NCBI RefSeq assembly: GCF_030270585.1
Contig: NZ_BSYI01000003.1
Coordinates: forward strand, 124,001-188,000
Direction of reading: 5' to 3'
DNA: 64,000 nucleotides
Origin: Paralimibaculum aggregatum
GTDB lineage: Bacteria; Pseudomonadota; Alphaproteobacteria; Rhodobacterales; Rhodobacteraceae
The position numbers were made by a program, and so were the translations under genes. Positions within the stretch are counted from its first letter, which is position 1. Each line of letters starts with the position of its first letter. The notes beneath the pieces are model-generated. The model ran no database searches and was not told where the DNA came from. It was given only the letters and a program-made list of their open reading frames with translations. Below are positions 45,822-55,762 of this stretch, in pieces.

Positions 45822-47012
45822 TCAGACCGCGGCCAGCGCCCGGTCGAGATCGCGGCGCAGATCCTCCGGGTCCTCGAGCCCGACCGAGAGCCGCACCAGC
45901 CCGTCGGAGATGCCGAGCGCCGCGCGGGCCTCCGCCGAGAGGCGCTGATGCGTCGTCGTGGTCGGATGGGTGATCAGGCTCTTCGCGTCGCCGAGATTGT
46001 TGGAGATGCGGATCAGCTCGAGTCCGTTGAGGAAGCGGAAGGCGCCGGCCTGCCCGCCCTCGATCTCGAAGGAGATCACCTGGCCCGGCCGCTCCATCTG
46101 CACGCCGACGAGGTTGTGCTGCGGGTGGCTCGGCAAGCCGGGATAGAGCACCCGCTCGATCCCCCGCGATGCCGCGAGATGGGAAGCCACCGCCTCGGCC
46201 GCGTCGGTCTGGGCGGCGACGCGCAGCGGCATCGTCTCCAGCCCCTTCAGCATCACCCAGGCGTTGAACGGCGAGAGCGCCGGCCCGGTATGCTTGACAT
46301 AGGGCTCCACCTCGTCGCGGATGAAGGCGTTGCCGCCGAGGATCACGCCGCCGAGGCAGCGGCCCTGGCCGTCGATGTGCTTGGTGGCGGAATAGACCAC
46401 CACATCCGCGCCCCAGGCGATCGGGCGCTGATACATCGGGGTGGCGAAGACGTTGTCGACCACCAGCCTGGCGCCGACCGAATGGGCGATCTCGGCCACC
46501 GCCGCGATGTCGATGATCTCCAGCGTCGGGTTCGAGGGGGTCTCGAGGAAGCAGACCCGGGTCTCCTCTCGCATCGCGGTGCGCCACTGGTCGAGATCGG
46601 TGCCGTCGACCAGCGTCACGTCGATGCCGAAGCGCGGGCACAGCGTCTCGACGATGTAGAGGCAGGAGCCGAACAGCGCCCGCGCCGCCACCACATGGTC
46701 TCCGGCGCGGAGCTGGCACATCAGCGCGGCATGCACGGCGGCCATGCCGCTGGCGGTGGCGAAGGCCGCCTCGGCGCCCTCGAGCGCGGCGATCCGGTCC
46801 TCGAACATCGCGACCGTCGGGTTGCCGTAGCGGGCATAGATGAAGCTCTCCTCGCCGGCCGGCAGCTCGCCCTTGAAGCGGGCCTCGGCAGCCTCGGCAT
46901 CTGGATAGACGAAGCCCTGCGTGAGGTAGATCGCCTCGGAGGTCTCGCCGTAGTGGCTGCGCCGCGTGCCGGCGTGGACCATGCGGGTGCGCTGGGAATA
47001 CTGTTCGGTCAT
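45822..47012 (-). CDS. metZ: O-succinylhomoserine sulfhydrylase
   Basis: 396 residues of the Cys/Met PLP family. The PLP lysine is Lys211 in [10 protein letters not shown], with [10 protein letters not shown] before it and YARYGNPTV near 60. The overall pattern ([34 protein letters not shown] cut to its key TRMVHAG and [10 protein letters not shown]) matches MetZ rather than MetB/MetC. It makes homocysteine directly from O-succinylhomoserine and sulfide. A SAM-II riboswitch 72 bp upstream supports a role in methionine synthesis and shuts expression when SAM is high. Confidence 0.94.
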   Translation of the reverse strand: MTEQYSQRTRMVHAGTRRSHYGETSEAIYLTQGFVYPDAEAAEARFKGELPAGEESFIYARYGNPTVAMFEDRIAALEGAEAAFATASGMAAVHAALMCQLRAGDHVVAARALFGSCLYIVETLCPRFGIDVTLVDGTDLDQWRTAMREETRVCFLETPSNPTLEIIDIAAVAEIAHSVGARLVVDNVFATPMYQRPIAWGADVVVYSATKHIDGQGRCLGGVILGGNAFIRDEVEPYVKHTGPALSPFNAWVMLKGLETMPLRVAAQTDAAEAVASHLAASRGIERVLYPGLPSHPQHNLVGVQMERPGQVISFEIEGGQAGAFRFLNGLELIRISNNLGDAKSLITHPTTTTHQRLSAEARAALGISDGLVRLSVGLEDPEDLRRDLDRALAAV

Positions 47013-47083
47013 CGCATTTCCGGGGGGTCTGCCCCGGCCTCCTTGTACGGGACCGGGTCCGGGAGCGCCGGAGCGCTCCACGA

Positions 47084-47139
47084 CCTCTTTAGCGGATTTT
47101 TTTACGTGGCCCGCAATCCGGTCCGACAAATCGCCACGT
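47084..47139 (-). ncRNA. SAM-II riboswitch upstream of metZ
   Basis: Read on the minus strand, the order matches the SAM-II pseudoknot: a stem arm ACGTGGC, the conserved GATTTG, a second segment ending ATTGCGGGCCACGT that closes the stem, an A-rich linker (AAAAAAAT) and the conserved CGCTAAAGAGG. The stem ACGTGG/CCACGT is perfect. Known SAM-II RNAs precede metA, metX or metZ in alphaproteobacteria and block translation when SAM is bound. Confidence 0.9.
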
Positions 47140-47335
47140 CGATCCCGGTTATTCGCTTGCACCGGCGCGGTCAAGCCCGGATCGGCGGCGGGCCGGTTTG
47201 CGCGCTCAAAGCTCCGTTGCGGAGGGCCGCAGGGCTTGCGCGCGGGCGGGCATGGCCCAACTCTCTGCGAAGCGGCGAGGGGCGGACGGGCTGCCCGGCG
47301 CGCGGACAGCATCACGGACGAGGAAGGAGGCCCCC

Positions 47336-48046
47336 ATGGCCAAGCCGATCGAGCTTCACTACTGGCCCACCCCGAACGGGTGGAAGATCTCCATCGCCCT
47401 CGAGGAGATGGGCCTGCCCTATGACGTGAAATACGTGAACATCGGCAAGGGCGAGCAGTTCGAGCCCGGCTTCCTCGCCATCGCGCCCAACAACCGGATG
47501 CCGGCGATCATCGACCCCGAGGGGCCGGACGGCGAGCCGGTCTCGATCTTCGAATCCGGGGCGATCCTGCAGTATCTCGGCCGCAAGTCCGGCAAGTTCT
47601 ACGGCAGCTCGGAGCGCGAGCGCATCGAGATCGACCAGTGGCTGTTCTGGCAGATGGCCGGCGTCGGCCCCAATGCCGGGCAGGTGCACCATTTCCGCAA
47701 CTATGCCGACGAGAAGGTGGAATACGCCACCACCCGCTTCATCAACGAGGTGAACCGGCTCTACGGCGTGCTCGACACCCGGCTGAAGGACCGCGACTTC
47801 ATCGCCGGGGACTATTCCATCGCCGACATGGCCACCTGGCCCTGGGTGCAGGGCTGGGAGCGCCAGGGGCAGGACATCGCCGAGTTCCCGCACATGAAGG
47901 CCTGGCTCGATCGCTGCTGGGAGCGCCCGGCGGTGCAGACCGGCCGCAAGCTCGGCGAGGAGCGGCGCATGGACCTCGCCACCGATGCCGAGGCCAAGAA
48001 GGTGCTCTTCGGCCAGCGCGCCCGCCCCGCCGCCGCCGCCAGCTGA
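47336..48046 (+). CDS. Glutathione S-transferase family protein (Nu/YfcG type)
   Basis: 236 residues. The N-terminal thioredoxin-like domain reads IELHYWPTPNGWKISIALEEMGLPYDV with the Asn-Gly pair where YghU/YfcG-type enzymes have the Thr/Asn active site. NNRMPAIIDPEG and SIFESGAILQYLG hold the cis-Pro and glutathione-binding Glu-Ser. The helical C-terminal domain includes DFIAGDYSIADMATWPW. Such enzymes act as disulfide-bond reductases on glutathione conjugates. ATG 47336 follows AGGAAGGAGG. It is divergent from metZ; their shared 323-bp region carries the riboswitch. Confidence 0.93.
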   Translation: MAKPIELHYWPTPNGWKISIALEEMGLPYDVKYVNIGKGEQFEPGFLAIAPNNRMPAIIDPEGPDGEPVSIFESGAILQYLGRKSGKFYGSSERERIEIDQWLFWQMAGVGPNAGQVHHFRNYADEKVEYATTRFINEVNRLYGVLDTRLKDRDFIAGDYSIADMATWPWVQGWERQGQDIAEFPHMKAWLDRCWERPAVQTGRKLGEERRMDLATDAEAKKVLFGQRARPAAAAS

Positions 48047-48209
48047 TCGCCCGGTCCTGCGCCCGGCGGCATCGCGCGCCGCCGGGGCCTGCCGGCCCCC
48101 CGTTTCGTCCACTTGCGGCATCAAGGCTTGCGTGCAGCCCGCAGGTTTGGCATCCGCTTGGGGCGCGGCGCGTTCTGGCGCCGCGGGGAAGAGACAGGAG
48201 CGGAGACCA

Positions 48210-48932
48210 ATGCGTGCCATCAGGGGAGCTGCCGTCATCGCCCTCGCCGCCGGCGCGGTGCTCGCCGCACCCGCGGCCCGGTCCCAGGGGACAGCGGAGC
48301 ATCAGAGCTTTGTCGACGGCTGCATCCAGGAGGCGGACGTCTTCCTGCGGATCGAGAGCTGCACCCGCGTCATCAAGGGCGGCGAGCTGACCGGGGGCGC
48401 ACTGGCCTGGGCCTTCAACAACCGCGGCCTGGCCTATGAGCAGGTGAAGCGGCCCGAGCGCGCGCTCGGCGACTACAACACCGCCCTCGTGCTCGATCCG
48501 AACTATGCCGTGGGCTTCAACAACCGCGGCAACGTGCGCGCCGCGATGGGCGATCTCGAGGGCGCCGTGGCCGATCACACCCGCGCCATCGAGCTCGACC
48601 CGGACTATTCCCACGCCTTCTACAACCGCGGCGCCGATTTCGAGGAACTGGGCGATGCCGAGGCGGCGCTGCGCGACTATGACCGCGCGCTGGCGGCGGA
48701 CCCGGAATACACCCTCGCCCGCGTCAGCCGCGCCGCGGTGAATTGCGGGCTCGGCAACATCGACGCCACGGTCGAGGACCAGCTCGCGCTGCTCGAGCTC
48801 GGCCACTACACGCCGAAGCAGATGCAGGAATATCTCAAGGATCGCGGGTTCTACTCGAGCCGGATCGACGGCATCTTCGGCCGCGGCTCGCGCGCCGCCC
48901 TGCGGCGATGGGCGGAGGCCAAGTGCCCCTGA
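48210..48932 (+). CDS. Periplasmic TPR protein with peptidoglycan-binding-like C-terminus
   Basis: 240 residues. A signal peptide (to about residue 26) is followed by three TPR units (~64-165; AFNNRGLAYEQVKRPERAL, GFNNRGNVRAAMGDLEGA, AFYNRGADFEELGDAEAAL). The last 45 residues (YLKDRGFYSSRIDGIFGRGSRAALRRW) fit the PG_binding_1 repeat. A scaffold role at the cell wall is plausible. It precedes the M28 peptidase gene by 57 bp in the same direction and may be cotranscribed. Confidence 0.85.
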   Translation: MRAIRGAAVIALAAGAVLAAPAARSQGTAEHQSFVDGCIQEADVFLRIESCTRVIKGGELTGGALAWAFNNRGLAYEQVKRPERALGDYNTALVLDPNYAVGFNNRGNVRAAMGDLEGAVADHTRAIELDPDYSHAFYNRGADFEELGDAEAALRDYDRALAADPEYTLARVSRAAVNCGLGNIDATVEDQLALLELGHYTPKQMQEYLKDRGFYSSRIDGIFGRGSRAALRRWAEAKCP

Positions 48933-48989
48933 CCCGGGCGGCACCGCGCCCTATCTGCCAGTGAGACCCCGGCAGAGGAGAGGTTCCGC

Positions 48990-51893
48990 ATGATCCGCCA
49001 CCTGCTCGCAGCCGCCTGGCTCGGCGCCGCGCTCGCCCCCGCCGCCCTGGCCGGGAGCCCGATCGGCGCGCCGCGCCAGCTCACCTTCGAGGGCGCCCGC
49101 GCGGGCGAGGGCTATTTCTCCGCCGATGGCCGCGCGATGATCTTCCAGAGCGAGCGCGAGCCCGGCAACCCGTTCTACCAGATCTACCGGATGGATCTCG
49201 AGACCGGCGACATCCGCCGCCTCTCGCCCGGCCATGGCAAGACCACCTGCGGCTGGCTGCACCCGGACGGCCGCCGCGCGCTCTTCGCCTCGACGCAGGC
49301 CGATCCCGCGGCGCGGGCCAAGATGCAGGCGGAGCGCGAGTTCCGCGCCTCCGGCCAGACCCGGCGCTATGCCTGGGACTACGACCCCGCCTTCGACCTC
49401 ACCGAGTTCGACATGGCGAGCGGCACCTACACCGCGCTGGCCCCGGCCGAGGGCTATGACGCCGAGGGCGCCTATTCGCCGGACGGCGGCAGGATCGTCT
49501 TCGCCTCCAACCGCCATGCCTACGCCGGCACGCTGGCCCCGGAGGCCGCGGCGCGGCTCGAGCACGATCCGTCCTACTTCATGGATCTCTACGTGATGAA
49601 CGCCGATGGCACGGGGCTGCGCCGGCTCACCGACACCCCGGGCTATGACGGCGGGCCGTTCTGGAGCGCCGATGGCAGCCGCATCACCTGGCGCCGCTTC
49701 GCGCCGGACGGCGCCACGGCGGAGGTCTTCACCATGGCCGCGGACGGCAGCGATGCGCGCCAGGTCACCCATCTCGGCGCGATGTCCTGGGCGCCGTTCT
49801 TCCATCCCTCGGGGGAGTACATCGTCTTCGCCTCCAACCTCGAGGGCTTCGGCAATTTCGAGCTCTATCTCGTCGATGCGGCGGGCCGGCGCGAGCCGGT
49901 GCGGATCACCGAGCGGGAGGGCTTCGACGGGCTCGCCAGCTTCTCGCCGGACGGGGCGACGATCGCCTGGACCTCCAACGCCACGCCGGCGCGCCGGAGC
50001 CAGATATTCCTCGCGCCCTGGGACCATGCCGCCGCCCGCACCGCGCTTGCCGCGGCGCCGCTGCGCGGCGGTGCCGAGGCCGCCGTGCCGCGCCCGGAGA
50101 TGGACACGACCGACCCGGCGATCACGGAGGCCGATCTCGGCCGCCATCTGCGCGCGCTGGCCTCCGAGGCCATGGCAGGCCGGCTGACCGGCACCCCCGG
50201 AGAGGCCATGGCGGCGGACTATGTCGCCGCGGCCTTCGCGGCGCTCGGCCTCGAGGGCGCGGGCGATGGCGGCGGCTTCACCCAGAGCTTCGGCTTCACC
50301 GCCGGCGTCGCCCTCGGCCCCGGCAACGCGCTCGAGATCACCGCCGGCGGGGCCCGCCTCGCGCCGGAGATCGACCGCGGCTGGCGCCCGCTCGCATTCT
50401 CCGAGAGCGGCCCCGCCGCGGCGCGGGAGGCGGTCTTCGCCGGCTACGGGCTGGTCGCCCCGGCCGGCGCCGATCAGCCGGCGCATGACAGCTATGGCGA
50501 GATCGACCCGTCCGGCAAATGGGTGGTGATCTGGCGCGGGCTGCCGGGCGCGGTGCGCCCCGAGCGGCGCACCTGGCTCGCCCGCTTCGCCGATCTGCGC
50601 TACCGCGTGGCGGTCGCGAAGTCGCGCGGGGCCGCCGGGGTGATCCTGGCACCGCCGCCGCGGCTCAGCCTCGATACCGCGCTGCCGCGGCTTGCCTTCG
50701 AGGCGCGCTCCGGGCGCTCCGGCCTGCCGGTGCTGGCGCTGGCCCGCGGCCCGGCAGAGGCGCTGCAGGCGGGGCTCGCGCCGGGCACGGCGGAGGCGGT
50801 CGATGCCGGCGAGCCCCGGCCGCAGGCGCTGGGCGGCGTCGAGGTCGCGGCGCGGATCGATCTCGTCCGCGAGGCCCATACCGGGCGCAACGTGCTGGCC
50901 CGCCTCGATCTCGACGGGCTGCCCGCCGGCGAGGGCCGCCCGCCGGTGCTGATCGGCGCGCATCTCGACCATCTCGGCCGGGGTGAGACATCGGGCTCGC
51001 TGGCCCGTCCGGAGGAGCGGAACGAGATCCACTACGGCGCCGACGACAATGCCTCCGGCGTCGCCGCGCTGATCGAGATCGCGCAGCATCTCGCCGCCGA
51101 GCGCGCATCGGACCGGCTACAGGCCGCGCGCGACGTGGTGTTCGCCGCCTGGTCGGGCGAGGAGCTGGGGCTGCTCGGCTCGGCCCATTTCGTCGAGGCG
51201 GCGCAGCAGGCAGCCGGGACGGAGAGCCTGGCCGACAGCGTTTCCGCCTATGTCAATCTCGACATGGTGGGCCGGCTGCGCGACCGGCTGGCGGTGCAGG
51301 GGCTCGGCTCCTCCCCGGTCTGGGCACGGGAGATCGAGCGGCGCAACGCGGTGGTCGGCCTGCCGGTCGCCACCGCCGAGGACACCTATCTGCCGACGGA
51401 TGCGACCTCGCTCTACCTCGCCGAGGTGCCGATCCTGGCGCTCTTCACCGGAGCGCATGCGGAGTATCACACGCCGCGCGACCGGGTCGAGACGATCAAT
51501 CTCGCGGGGCTGAAGGACATCGCCCGGTTCGCCGCGCTGGTGGTGCGCGGCCGGGCGATGGATGCCGAGGAGCCCGCCTATGTGGCGGTGGCGCGGCCGC
51601 GCGGCCAGGGCGGGCGGCGCAGCGGCGGCGTGTTCCTCGGCACGATCCCGGACTATACCGGCGGCGACCGCACCGGCGTGCCGATCTCCGGCGTGGTCAC
51701 GGGCGGTCCCGCGGCGGCGGCAGGGCTGGCGGGGGGCGACGTGATCCTCGCGATCGCCGGTGCGGACCTGGCCAACATATACGATCTGGTGACCGCGCTC
51801 GACGGGTTGAAGGCGGGCGAGACGGTGCCGATCGTGGTGGAACGCGGCGGCCGGCGGCTCGAGCTCGAGATCACGCCGGCGCTGCGCGACTGA
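48990..51893 (+). CDS. Secreted M28 metallopeptidase with TolB-like propeller and PDZ domain
   Basis: 967 residues in three parts. A signal peptide (1-21) is followed by a TolB/WD40-like propeller (~30-350) with repeated YSPDGGRIVFASNR-type blades. A PA-like insert and an M28 catalytic domain (~380-840) follow, with zinc ligands His658 (GAHLDHLG), Asp685 (DDNASG), Glu724/Glu725 (SGEELGLLG), Asp758 (NLDMVG) and His827 (YHTPRD). A C-terminal PDZ domain occupies ~875-965. It is likely an exported aminopeptidase of di-zinc type. Propeller-M28-PDZ fusions exist but are not common. A conserved-loop hairpin begins at the first base after its stop. Confidence 0.92.
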   Translation: MIRHLLAAAWLGAALAPAALAGSPIGAPRQLTFEGARAGEGYFSADGRAMIFQSEREPGNPFYQIYRMDLETGDIRRLSPGHGKTTCGWLHPDGRRALFASTQADPAARAKMQAEREFRASGQTRRYAWDYDPAFDLTEFDMASGTYTALAPAEGYDAEGAYSPDGGRIVFASNRHAYAGTLAPEAAARLEHDPSYFMDLYVMNADGTGLRRLTDTPGYDGGPFWSADGSRITWRRFAPDGATAEVFTMAADGSDARQVTHLGAMSWAPFFHPSGEYIVFASNLEGFGNFELYLVDAAGRREPVRITEREGFDGLASFSPDGATIAWTSNATPARRSQIFLAPWDHAAARTALAAAPLRGGAEAAVPRPEMDTTDPAITEADLGRHLRALASEAMAGRLTGTPGEAMAADYVAAAFAALGLEGAGDGGGFTQSFGFTAGVALGPGNALEITAGGARLAPEIDRGWRPLAFSESGPAAAREAVFAGYGLVAPAGADQPAHDSYGEIDPSGKWVVIWRGLPGAVRPERRTWLARFADLRYRVAVAKSRGAAGVILAPPPRLSLDTALPRLAFEARSGRSGLPVLALARGPAEALQAGLAPGTAEAVDAGEPRPQALGGVEVAARIDLVREAHTGRNVLARLDLDGLPAGEGRPPVLIGAHLDHLGRGETSGSLARPEERNEIHYGADDNASGVAALIEIAQHLAAERASDRLQAARDVVFAAWSGEELGLLGSAHFVEAAQQAAGTESLADSVSAYVNLDMVGRLRDRLAVQGLGSSPVWAREIERRNAVVGLPVATAEDTYLPTDATSLYLAEVPILALFTGAHAEYHTPRDRVETINLAGLKDIARFAALVVRGRAMDAEEPAYVAVARPRGQGGRRSGGVFLGTIPDYTGGDRTGVPISGVVTGGPAAAAGLAGGDVILAIAGADLANIYDLVTALDGLKAGETVPIVVERGGRRLELEITPALRD

Positions 51894-51977
51894 GCCCCGC
51901 CGGGCCGGACCTCGGAGCGGCACCTGCCCCGCCCACCCACCCGCAGGCGCCGCCCCGAGGTCCGGCCCGGCGGGGGC
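51894..51977. repeat. Long hairpin with conserved C-rich 15-nt loop (copy 2)
   Basis: The arms 51894-51927 and 51943-51977 pair over 34 positions with two mismatches and one bulge. The loop at 51928-51942 is CCCGCCCACCCACCC, one base from the loop of copies 1 and 3. It starts directly after the M28 peptidase stop codon and lacks a T-run. Confidence 0.85.
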
Positions 51978-51999
51978 GGATCGATGCAGGTTCGGACAA

Positions 52000-52092
52000 G
52001 CGGCGTGGCCCGGCGCCTCCCTTGGGTGGGCCGCGATGCCGCTTCAGCCGCCGCGACGGTGCAGGGGTGGGGGAGGTGGCGGGCCACGCCGC
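52000..52092. repeat. Inverted repeat between M28 and cobT genes, possible hairpin-family relative
   Basis: The arms 52000-52021 and 52071-52092 are 22 bp with two mismatches and enclose 49 nt. GGGTGGG and GGGGTGGGGG sit at the loop edges, that is CCACCC on the other strand, recalling the repeat at 3080-3171. It ends 23 bp from the cobT stop codon and may serve as its transcription end region. Confidence 0.65.
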
Positions 52093-52115
52093 CGGCGCGG
52101 CCCTTCGGCGCGGTG

Positions 52116-54011
52116 TCAGGCGGCCCGGCCCCGATGGCCGCGCTGCCCCTTGGTCTCGGCCCTCGCGCGGGCCTTCGGGTCGGCGTCGAAGAGCGCTGCG
52201 AGCTGTTCGGTGACGGCGCCCGCGAGCTGGTCGGCATCGGTGATCGTCACCGCCCGCTCGTAGTAGCGCGTCACGTCGTGGCCGATGCCGATGGCCAGGA
52301 GCTCCACCGCCCGGCGCCGTTCGATCATCGAGATCACCTCGCGCAGATGGTGCTCGAGATAGTTCGACGGGTTCACGGAGAGCGTCGAATCATCCACCGG
52401 CGCACCGTCGGAGATCACCATCAGGATGCGCCGCTGTTCCGGCCGCCCGACCAGCCGGCGATGCGCCCATTCCAGCGCCTCGCCGTCGATGTTCTCCTTC
52501 AGCAGCCCCTCGCGCATCATCAGCCCGAGATTGCGCCGCGCCCGCCGCCAGGGGGCGTCTGCCGCCTTGTAGACGATGTGGCGCAGGTCGTTCAGCCGGC
52601 CCGGGCCGGCCGGGCGGCCATCGGCGAGCCAGCGCTCGCGGCTCTCGCCGCCCTTCCAGGCCCGCGTGGTGAAGCCGAGGATCTCGACCTTGACCTGGCA
52701 GCGCTCGAGCACCCGGGCCAGCACGTCGGCGGTGATCGCGGCGATGGAGATCGGCCGGCCGCGCATCGAGCCGGAGTTGTCGAGCAGCAGCGAGACCACG
52801 GTGTCGCGGAACTCGGTCTGCTTCTCCACCTTGAAGGAGAGCGGCGTGGTGGGGTTGGCGACAACGCGGGCGAGCCGGCCGGCATCGAGCAGCCCTTCCT
52901 CGCGGTCGAACTCCCAGGAGCGGTTCTGCCGCGCCTGGAGCCGGCGCTGCAGCCGGTTGGCGAGGCGGTTCACCGCGCCCTTCAGCGGCTCGAGCTGCTT
53001 GTCGAGATAGGCGCGCAGGCGCTCGAGCTCGGCCTCGTCGGCCAGCTCCTCGGCGGTGACGACCTCGTCGAACTCGGCGGTGAAGACCTGGTAGTTCGGA
53101 TCCGCCTCGGAGGGCGGTGCCGGCATGTGATCCGGCGGCGGCAGCCCGTCGTCGGCATCGAGCGCGTCGGTCTCCTCGGCATCGTCGTCCGATTCGTCCG
53201 GCACCAGATCCATCTTCGCGCTTTCGGCATCCTCCGAGCGCATGTCGTCCGGCGCCATCTCCTGCTCGTCGTCCTCTTCCGAGCCGGACTGGTCGCCGTC
53301 GGTCTGCTCCTCGGTCTGGTCCTCCTCGGACTCCTGTTCGAGATCTTCCTCGGACTCGCCCTCGGGATCCTCGCCGAGCTGGTCGCCATAGCCCAGCTCC
53401 TCGATCATCGCGCGGGCGCGCCGGGCGAAGGCGGCCTGGTCCTCGAGCCCCTCGCCGATGTTCTCGAGGCTGTGCGTCAGGTGCTCGTCGAAATGCTTCT
53501 GCCAGAGGCCGAGCAGGTGCTCGCAGTCCTTCGGCAGCGCGCGCCCGGTGATCTCCTTGCGCAGCAGCAGCCCGGCGGCCTCGGCCATCGGTGCGCTCTC
53601 GGTGGAGGTCATCGCCTCCCAGCCCTGGCGCTTGGCGGTATGGGCAAGGCGGGCATCGATGTTGTCGGCCACGCCCGGCATGGCGCGGGCGCCGATCGCC
53701 TCGCAGCGGGCGCTCTCCAGCGCGTCGAAGAGCGCGCGGGCCATCTCGCCCTGCGGCGCGAACCTGGCGTGGGTGGCGTCGGAGTGGAACCGGTCGCGCA
53801 GCGCATAGCCATCGGCGGTGCCGCGCGCCAGCATGATCTCCTCGCGGTTCAGGCGGCGCGAGACCTGCGGCAGGCGCACGCCCGAATTGGTCCGGCCCGA
53901 GGGGTCGGAGGAATAGCTGACCTCGAGCTCCGCCTCGCCGGCGAGCGCGCGGGTCGCCTCGGCCAGCGCCTTCTTGAAGGGATCGGCAGGGTTCTCGAGC
54001 TTCTTGTTCAT
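52116..54011 (-). CDS. cobT: Aerobic cobaltochelatase subunit CobT
   Basis: 631 residues. The N-terminal domain (~1-215) precedes a long acidic stretch (Glu/Asp-rich, ~215-300) that is typical of CobT. The C-terminal von Willebrand A domain contains the metal-adhesion motif [10 protein letters not shown] (near 420) and TTRAWKGG. With CobS (an AAA+ ATPase) and CobN it inserts cobalt into hydrogenobyrinic a,c-diamide in the aerobic B12 pathway. It is the last gene of the leftward block, overlapping the small secreted-protein gene by 4 bp. cobN is not in this window. Confidence 0.96.
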   Translation of the reverse strand: MNKKLENPADPFKKALAEATRALAGEAELEVSYSSDPSGRTNSGVRLPQVSRRLNREEIMLARGTADGYALRDRFHSDATHARFAPQGEMARALFDALESARCEAIGARAMPGVADNIDARLAHTAKRQGWEAMTSTESAPMAEAAGLLLRKEITGRALPKDCEHLLGLWQKHFDEHLTHSLENIGEGLEDQAAFARRARAMIEELGYGDQLGEDPEGESEEDLEQESEEDQTEEQTDGDQSGSEEDDEQEMAPDDMRSEDAESAKMDLVPDESDDDAEETDALDADDGLPPPDHMPAPPSEADPNYQVFTAEFDEVVTAEELADEAELERLRAYLDKQLEPLKGAVNRLANRLQRRLQARQNRSWEFDREEGLLDAGRLARVVANPTTPLSFKVEKQTEFRDTVVSLLLDNSGSMRGRPISIAAITADVLARVLERCQVKVEILGFTTRAWKGGESRERWLADGRPAGPGRLNDLRHIVYKAADAPWRRARRNLGLMMREGLLKENIDGEALEWAHRRLVGRPEQRRILMVISDGAPVDDSTLSVNPSNYLEHHLREVISMIERRRAVELLAIGIGHDVTRYYERAVTITDADQLAGAVTEQLAALFDADPKARARAETKGQRGHRGRAA

Positions 54012-54514
54012 GGCGTTACCGGCAGGTTCAGGGTGATGTCGCGGCAGGTCCTGAGATCGGCGGAGAAGATCCCGCTGGCGGCGTTGGAGAGCGTGTCCGC
54101 CGCCGCCTTCTCGTAGATGCCGCGATAGAACGGCAGGGAGGCGTCGATGCGGTTCTCGAGGCCGGGATAGACCGCGCCCTCGGCGCGCAGCCCCTCGAAG
54201 GCCGCGGCGCGCACATCGCCGCAGAAGGCGTGGCTTTCGTCACGGCAGATGTTCTCGACCTCGGCGATTCGCAGGGCGAGGCAGCGCGGCACCAGAACCT
54301 CCGTGGTCCAGGCCATCGAGGGCGCGTCATTGGCGCCGCGGCCCGCGTCCGGCACCCTGGCGATCGGCAGCGGCAGCGCCTCTGCGCTCATCGCCGAGGC
54401 CGGCGCCGGAACGATGCCGGCAGCGCCCAGCGCCGCACAGGCCGCGAGTGCGGCGACAAAGCTCCGGAGCGCGGATTTCGGTGCGGCGGCGCGCATGTCG
54501 TCGGTCCTGATCAC
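54008..54514 (-). CDS. Small exported protein coupled to cobT
   Basis: 168 residues from GTG 54514 (GAGGA before it); the next in-frame ATG is 54496. A signal peptide ends near PASAMSA. The mature part has cysteines in [21 protein letters not shown] and [10 protein letters not shown], suggesting disulfides. No family is recognised. Its stop codon overlaps the cobT ATG by 4 bp, so translation is coupled, although a periplasmic protein has no known role in cobalt chelation. Confidence 0.65.
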   Translation of the reverse strand: MIRTDDMRAAAPKSALRSFVAALAACAALGAAGIVPAPASAMSAEALPLPIARVPDAGRGANDAPSMAWTTEVLVPRCLALRIAEVENICRDESHAFCGDVRAAAFEGLRAEGAVYPGLENRIDASLPFYRGIYEKAAADTLSNAASGIFSADLRTCRDITLNLPVTP

Positions 54515-54634
54515 ATGATCCTCGTCTGCTGTCGTCCTGCCGCGCCCGGGCCTCATACCGAGAGATAGGGCGGGGCCGGCGGCTTGTCTCTAGGGCTTTT
54601 CCCCGCGCCGGGCAAATCCCGGCAAAGGGCCGGC

Positions 54635-55195
54635 TTACTTGCGCGTCGCGCGGGCCTTCGCGGCGGCGATGCGGGCGCACCAGTCGATCCGCCTGCCGCC
54701 GGCATAGGGCACCGCCAGCCCAGCTGCCACCATGCGCTCGGCCACGTCCTCGCCGTCGAGCGCGAGGCGCAGGAGCGGGCGGCCATAGCGGTCGCGCCCG
54801 GTGACCTCGCCCTGCACCCGCTCGGCCTCGAGCAGCCATTCCGAGAGCCGGATCGCCGCATCGAGCCCCAGCGCCTTCTCCTCGGCGCAGCCGGGATCGG
54901 TGGTCTCGGGCGTGTCGTAGCCGACCAGGCGGACATTCATCTCCTCGCCCCCGGCGCAGCCGAAGCGCAGCGTGTCGCCGTCCACCACGCGGAGCACGCG
55001 GCAGCCCGCGAGCTGGTCCTCGCCCGGCGGCAGCGCGGCCTGCGGGCGGGGCACCGGCGCCGGCGCCTCGGCCGCGCTCCGCTCGCCCCGGGCGGCCTCG
55101 GCGCGCGGAACCGGCGCGGGGGCGGTGCCCGGCGCCTCGGCGCAGGCGAGCAGCGGCGAGAGCGCGGCCAGCGCCGCCAGCGCCCGGCGTCTCAC
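54635..55195 (-). CDS. Thermonuclease (SNase-like) family protein, exported
   Basis: 186 residues starting at GTG 55195, which overlaps the preceding stop (GTGA). A signal peptide with a possible lipobox (LLACAEA, Cys18) is followed by a Pro/Ala linker and a TNase-type OB-fold: VLRVVDGDTLRF, NVRLVGYDTPET and GRDRYGRPLLRLAL, with the Arg/Asp/Glu pattern of staphylococcal nuclease. It probably degrades extracellular or periplasmic nucleic acid. Many alphaproteobacterial members are annotated only as thermonuclease family. Confidence 0.82.
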   Translation of the reverse strand: MRRRALAALAALSPLLACAEAPGTAPAPVPRAEAARGERSAAEAPAPVPRPQAALPPGEDQLAGCRVLRVVDGDTLRFGCAGGEEMNVRLVGYDTPETTDPGCAEEKALGLDAAIRLSEWLLEAERVQGEVTGRDRYGRPLLRLALDGEDVAERMVAAGLAVPYAGGRRIDWCARIAAAKARATRK

Positions 55196-55590
55196 GCCTC
55201 CGCCGCCTCGGGCAGGCGCTGCGCGATCCACCAGAGATTGCCCGCCATGTCGTAGATGCCGGCCGCGCGGTCGCCGTAGAACTGGTCGGCCGGCGCCATC
55301 ATCTCGCGCCCGCCGGCGGCGATGGCGCGCAGGAAGCTCGCGGTGCAGTCCTCGACATAGAGATGCAGCATCGCGGTCATCCGCTGCTGCGGGTCCGGCG
55401 GGCAGCCGAGCAGCACCACGCTGTCGCCGATCCGGAGCGCCAGATGCAGCAGCCGCCCGTCATCCTCGGCATAGACCGGCCCTGCGACCGTCTCGGCATC
55501 GAAGACCTCGCGCGCGAAGGCGGCCACGGCCTCGGCCTCCGGCACGGCGAGATAGGGGCTGAGGGTGCGGTAGGGGCGGGGCGCTGGCAT
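55192..55590 (-). CDS. VOC (glyoxalase/PhnB-like) superfamily protein
   Basis: 132 residues, one PhnB-like VOC fold: LSPYLAVPEAEAVAAFAREVF at the N-terminus, LALRIGDSVVLLGCPPD, and the C-terminal metal-side strand DQFYGDRAAGIYDMAGNLWWIAQR. Residues at the usual metal positions are only partly conserved, so it may bind substrate without catalysing a known reaction. It is coupled to the downstream nuclease gene by a 4-bp overlap. ATG 55590 follows GAGGAGCC. Confidence 0.85.
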   Translation of the reverse strand: MPAPRPYRTLSPYLAVPEAEAVAAFAREVFDAETVAGPVYAEDDGRLLHLALRIGDSVVLLGCPPDPQQRMTAMLHLYVEDCTASFLRAIAAGGREMMAPADQFYGDRAAGIYDMAGNLWWIAQRLPEAAEA

Positions 55591-55762
55591 GGGCGGCTCC
55601 TCGGTCGTCAGAGTGAGGGGGCGTCGCGGCGATCGAAGCGGGCAGGGGCCGTGGCCTTGCGGCGGCAGCGCCGGGCTGCCGCGGCGTTTCCCGCGCATGG
55701 CCCGGCCTGCTTCGCGCCGCCCGCCCCGGGGTGCCGGCGCCGCCCCGGGCGGCGCGCAGGCG

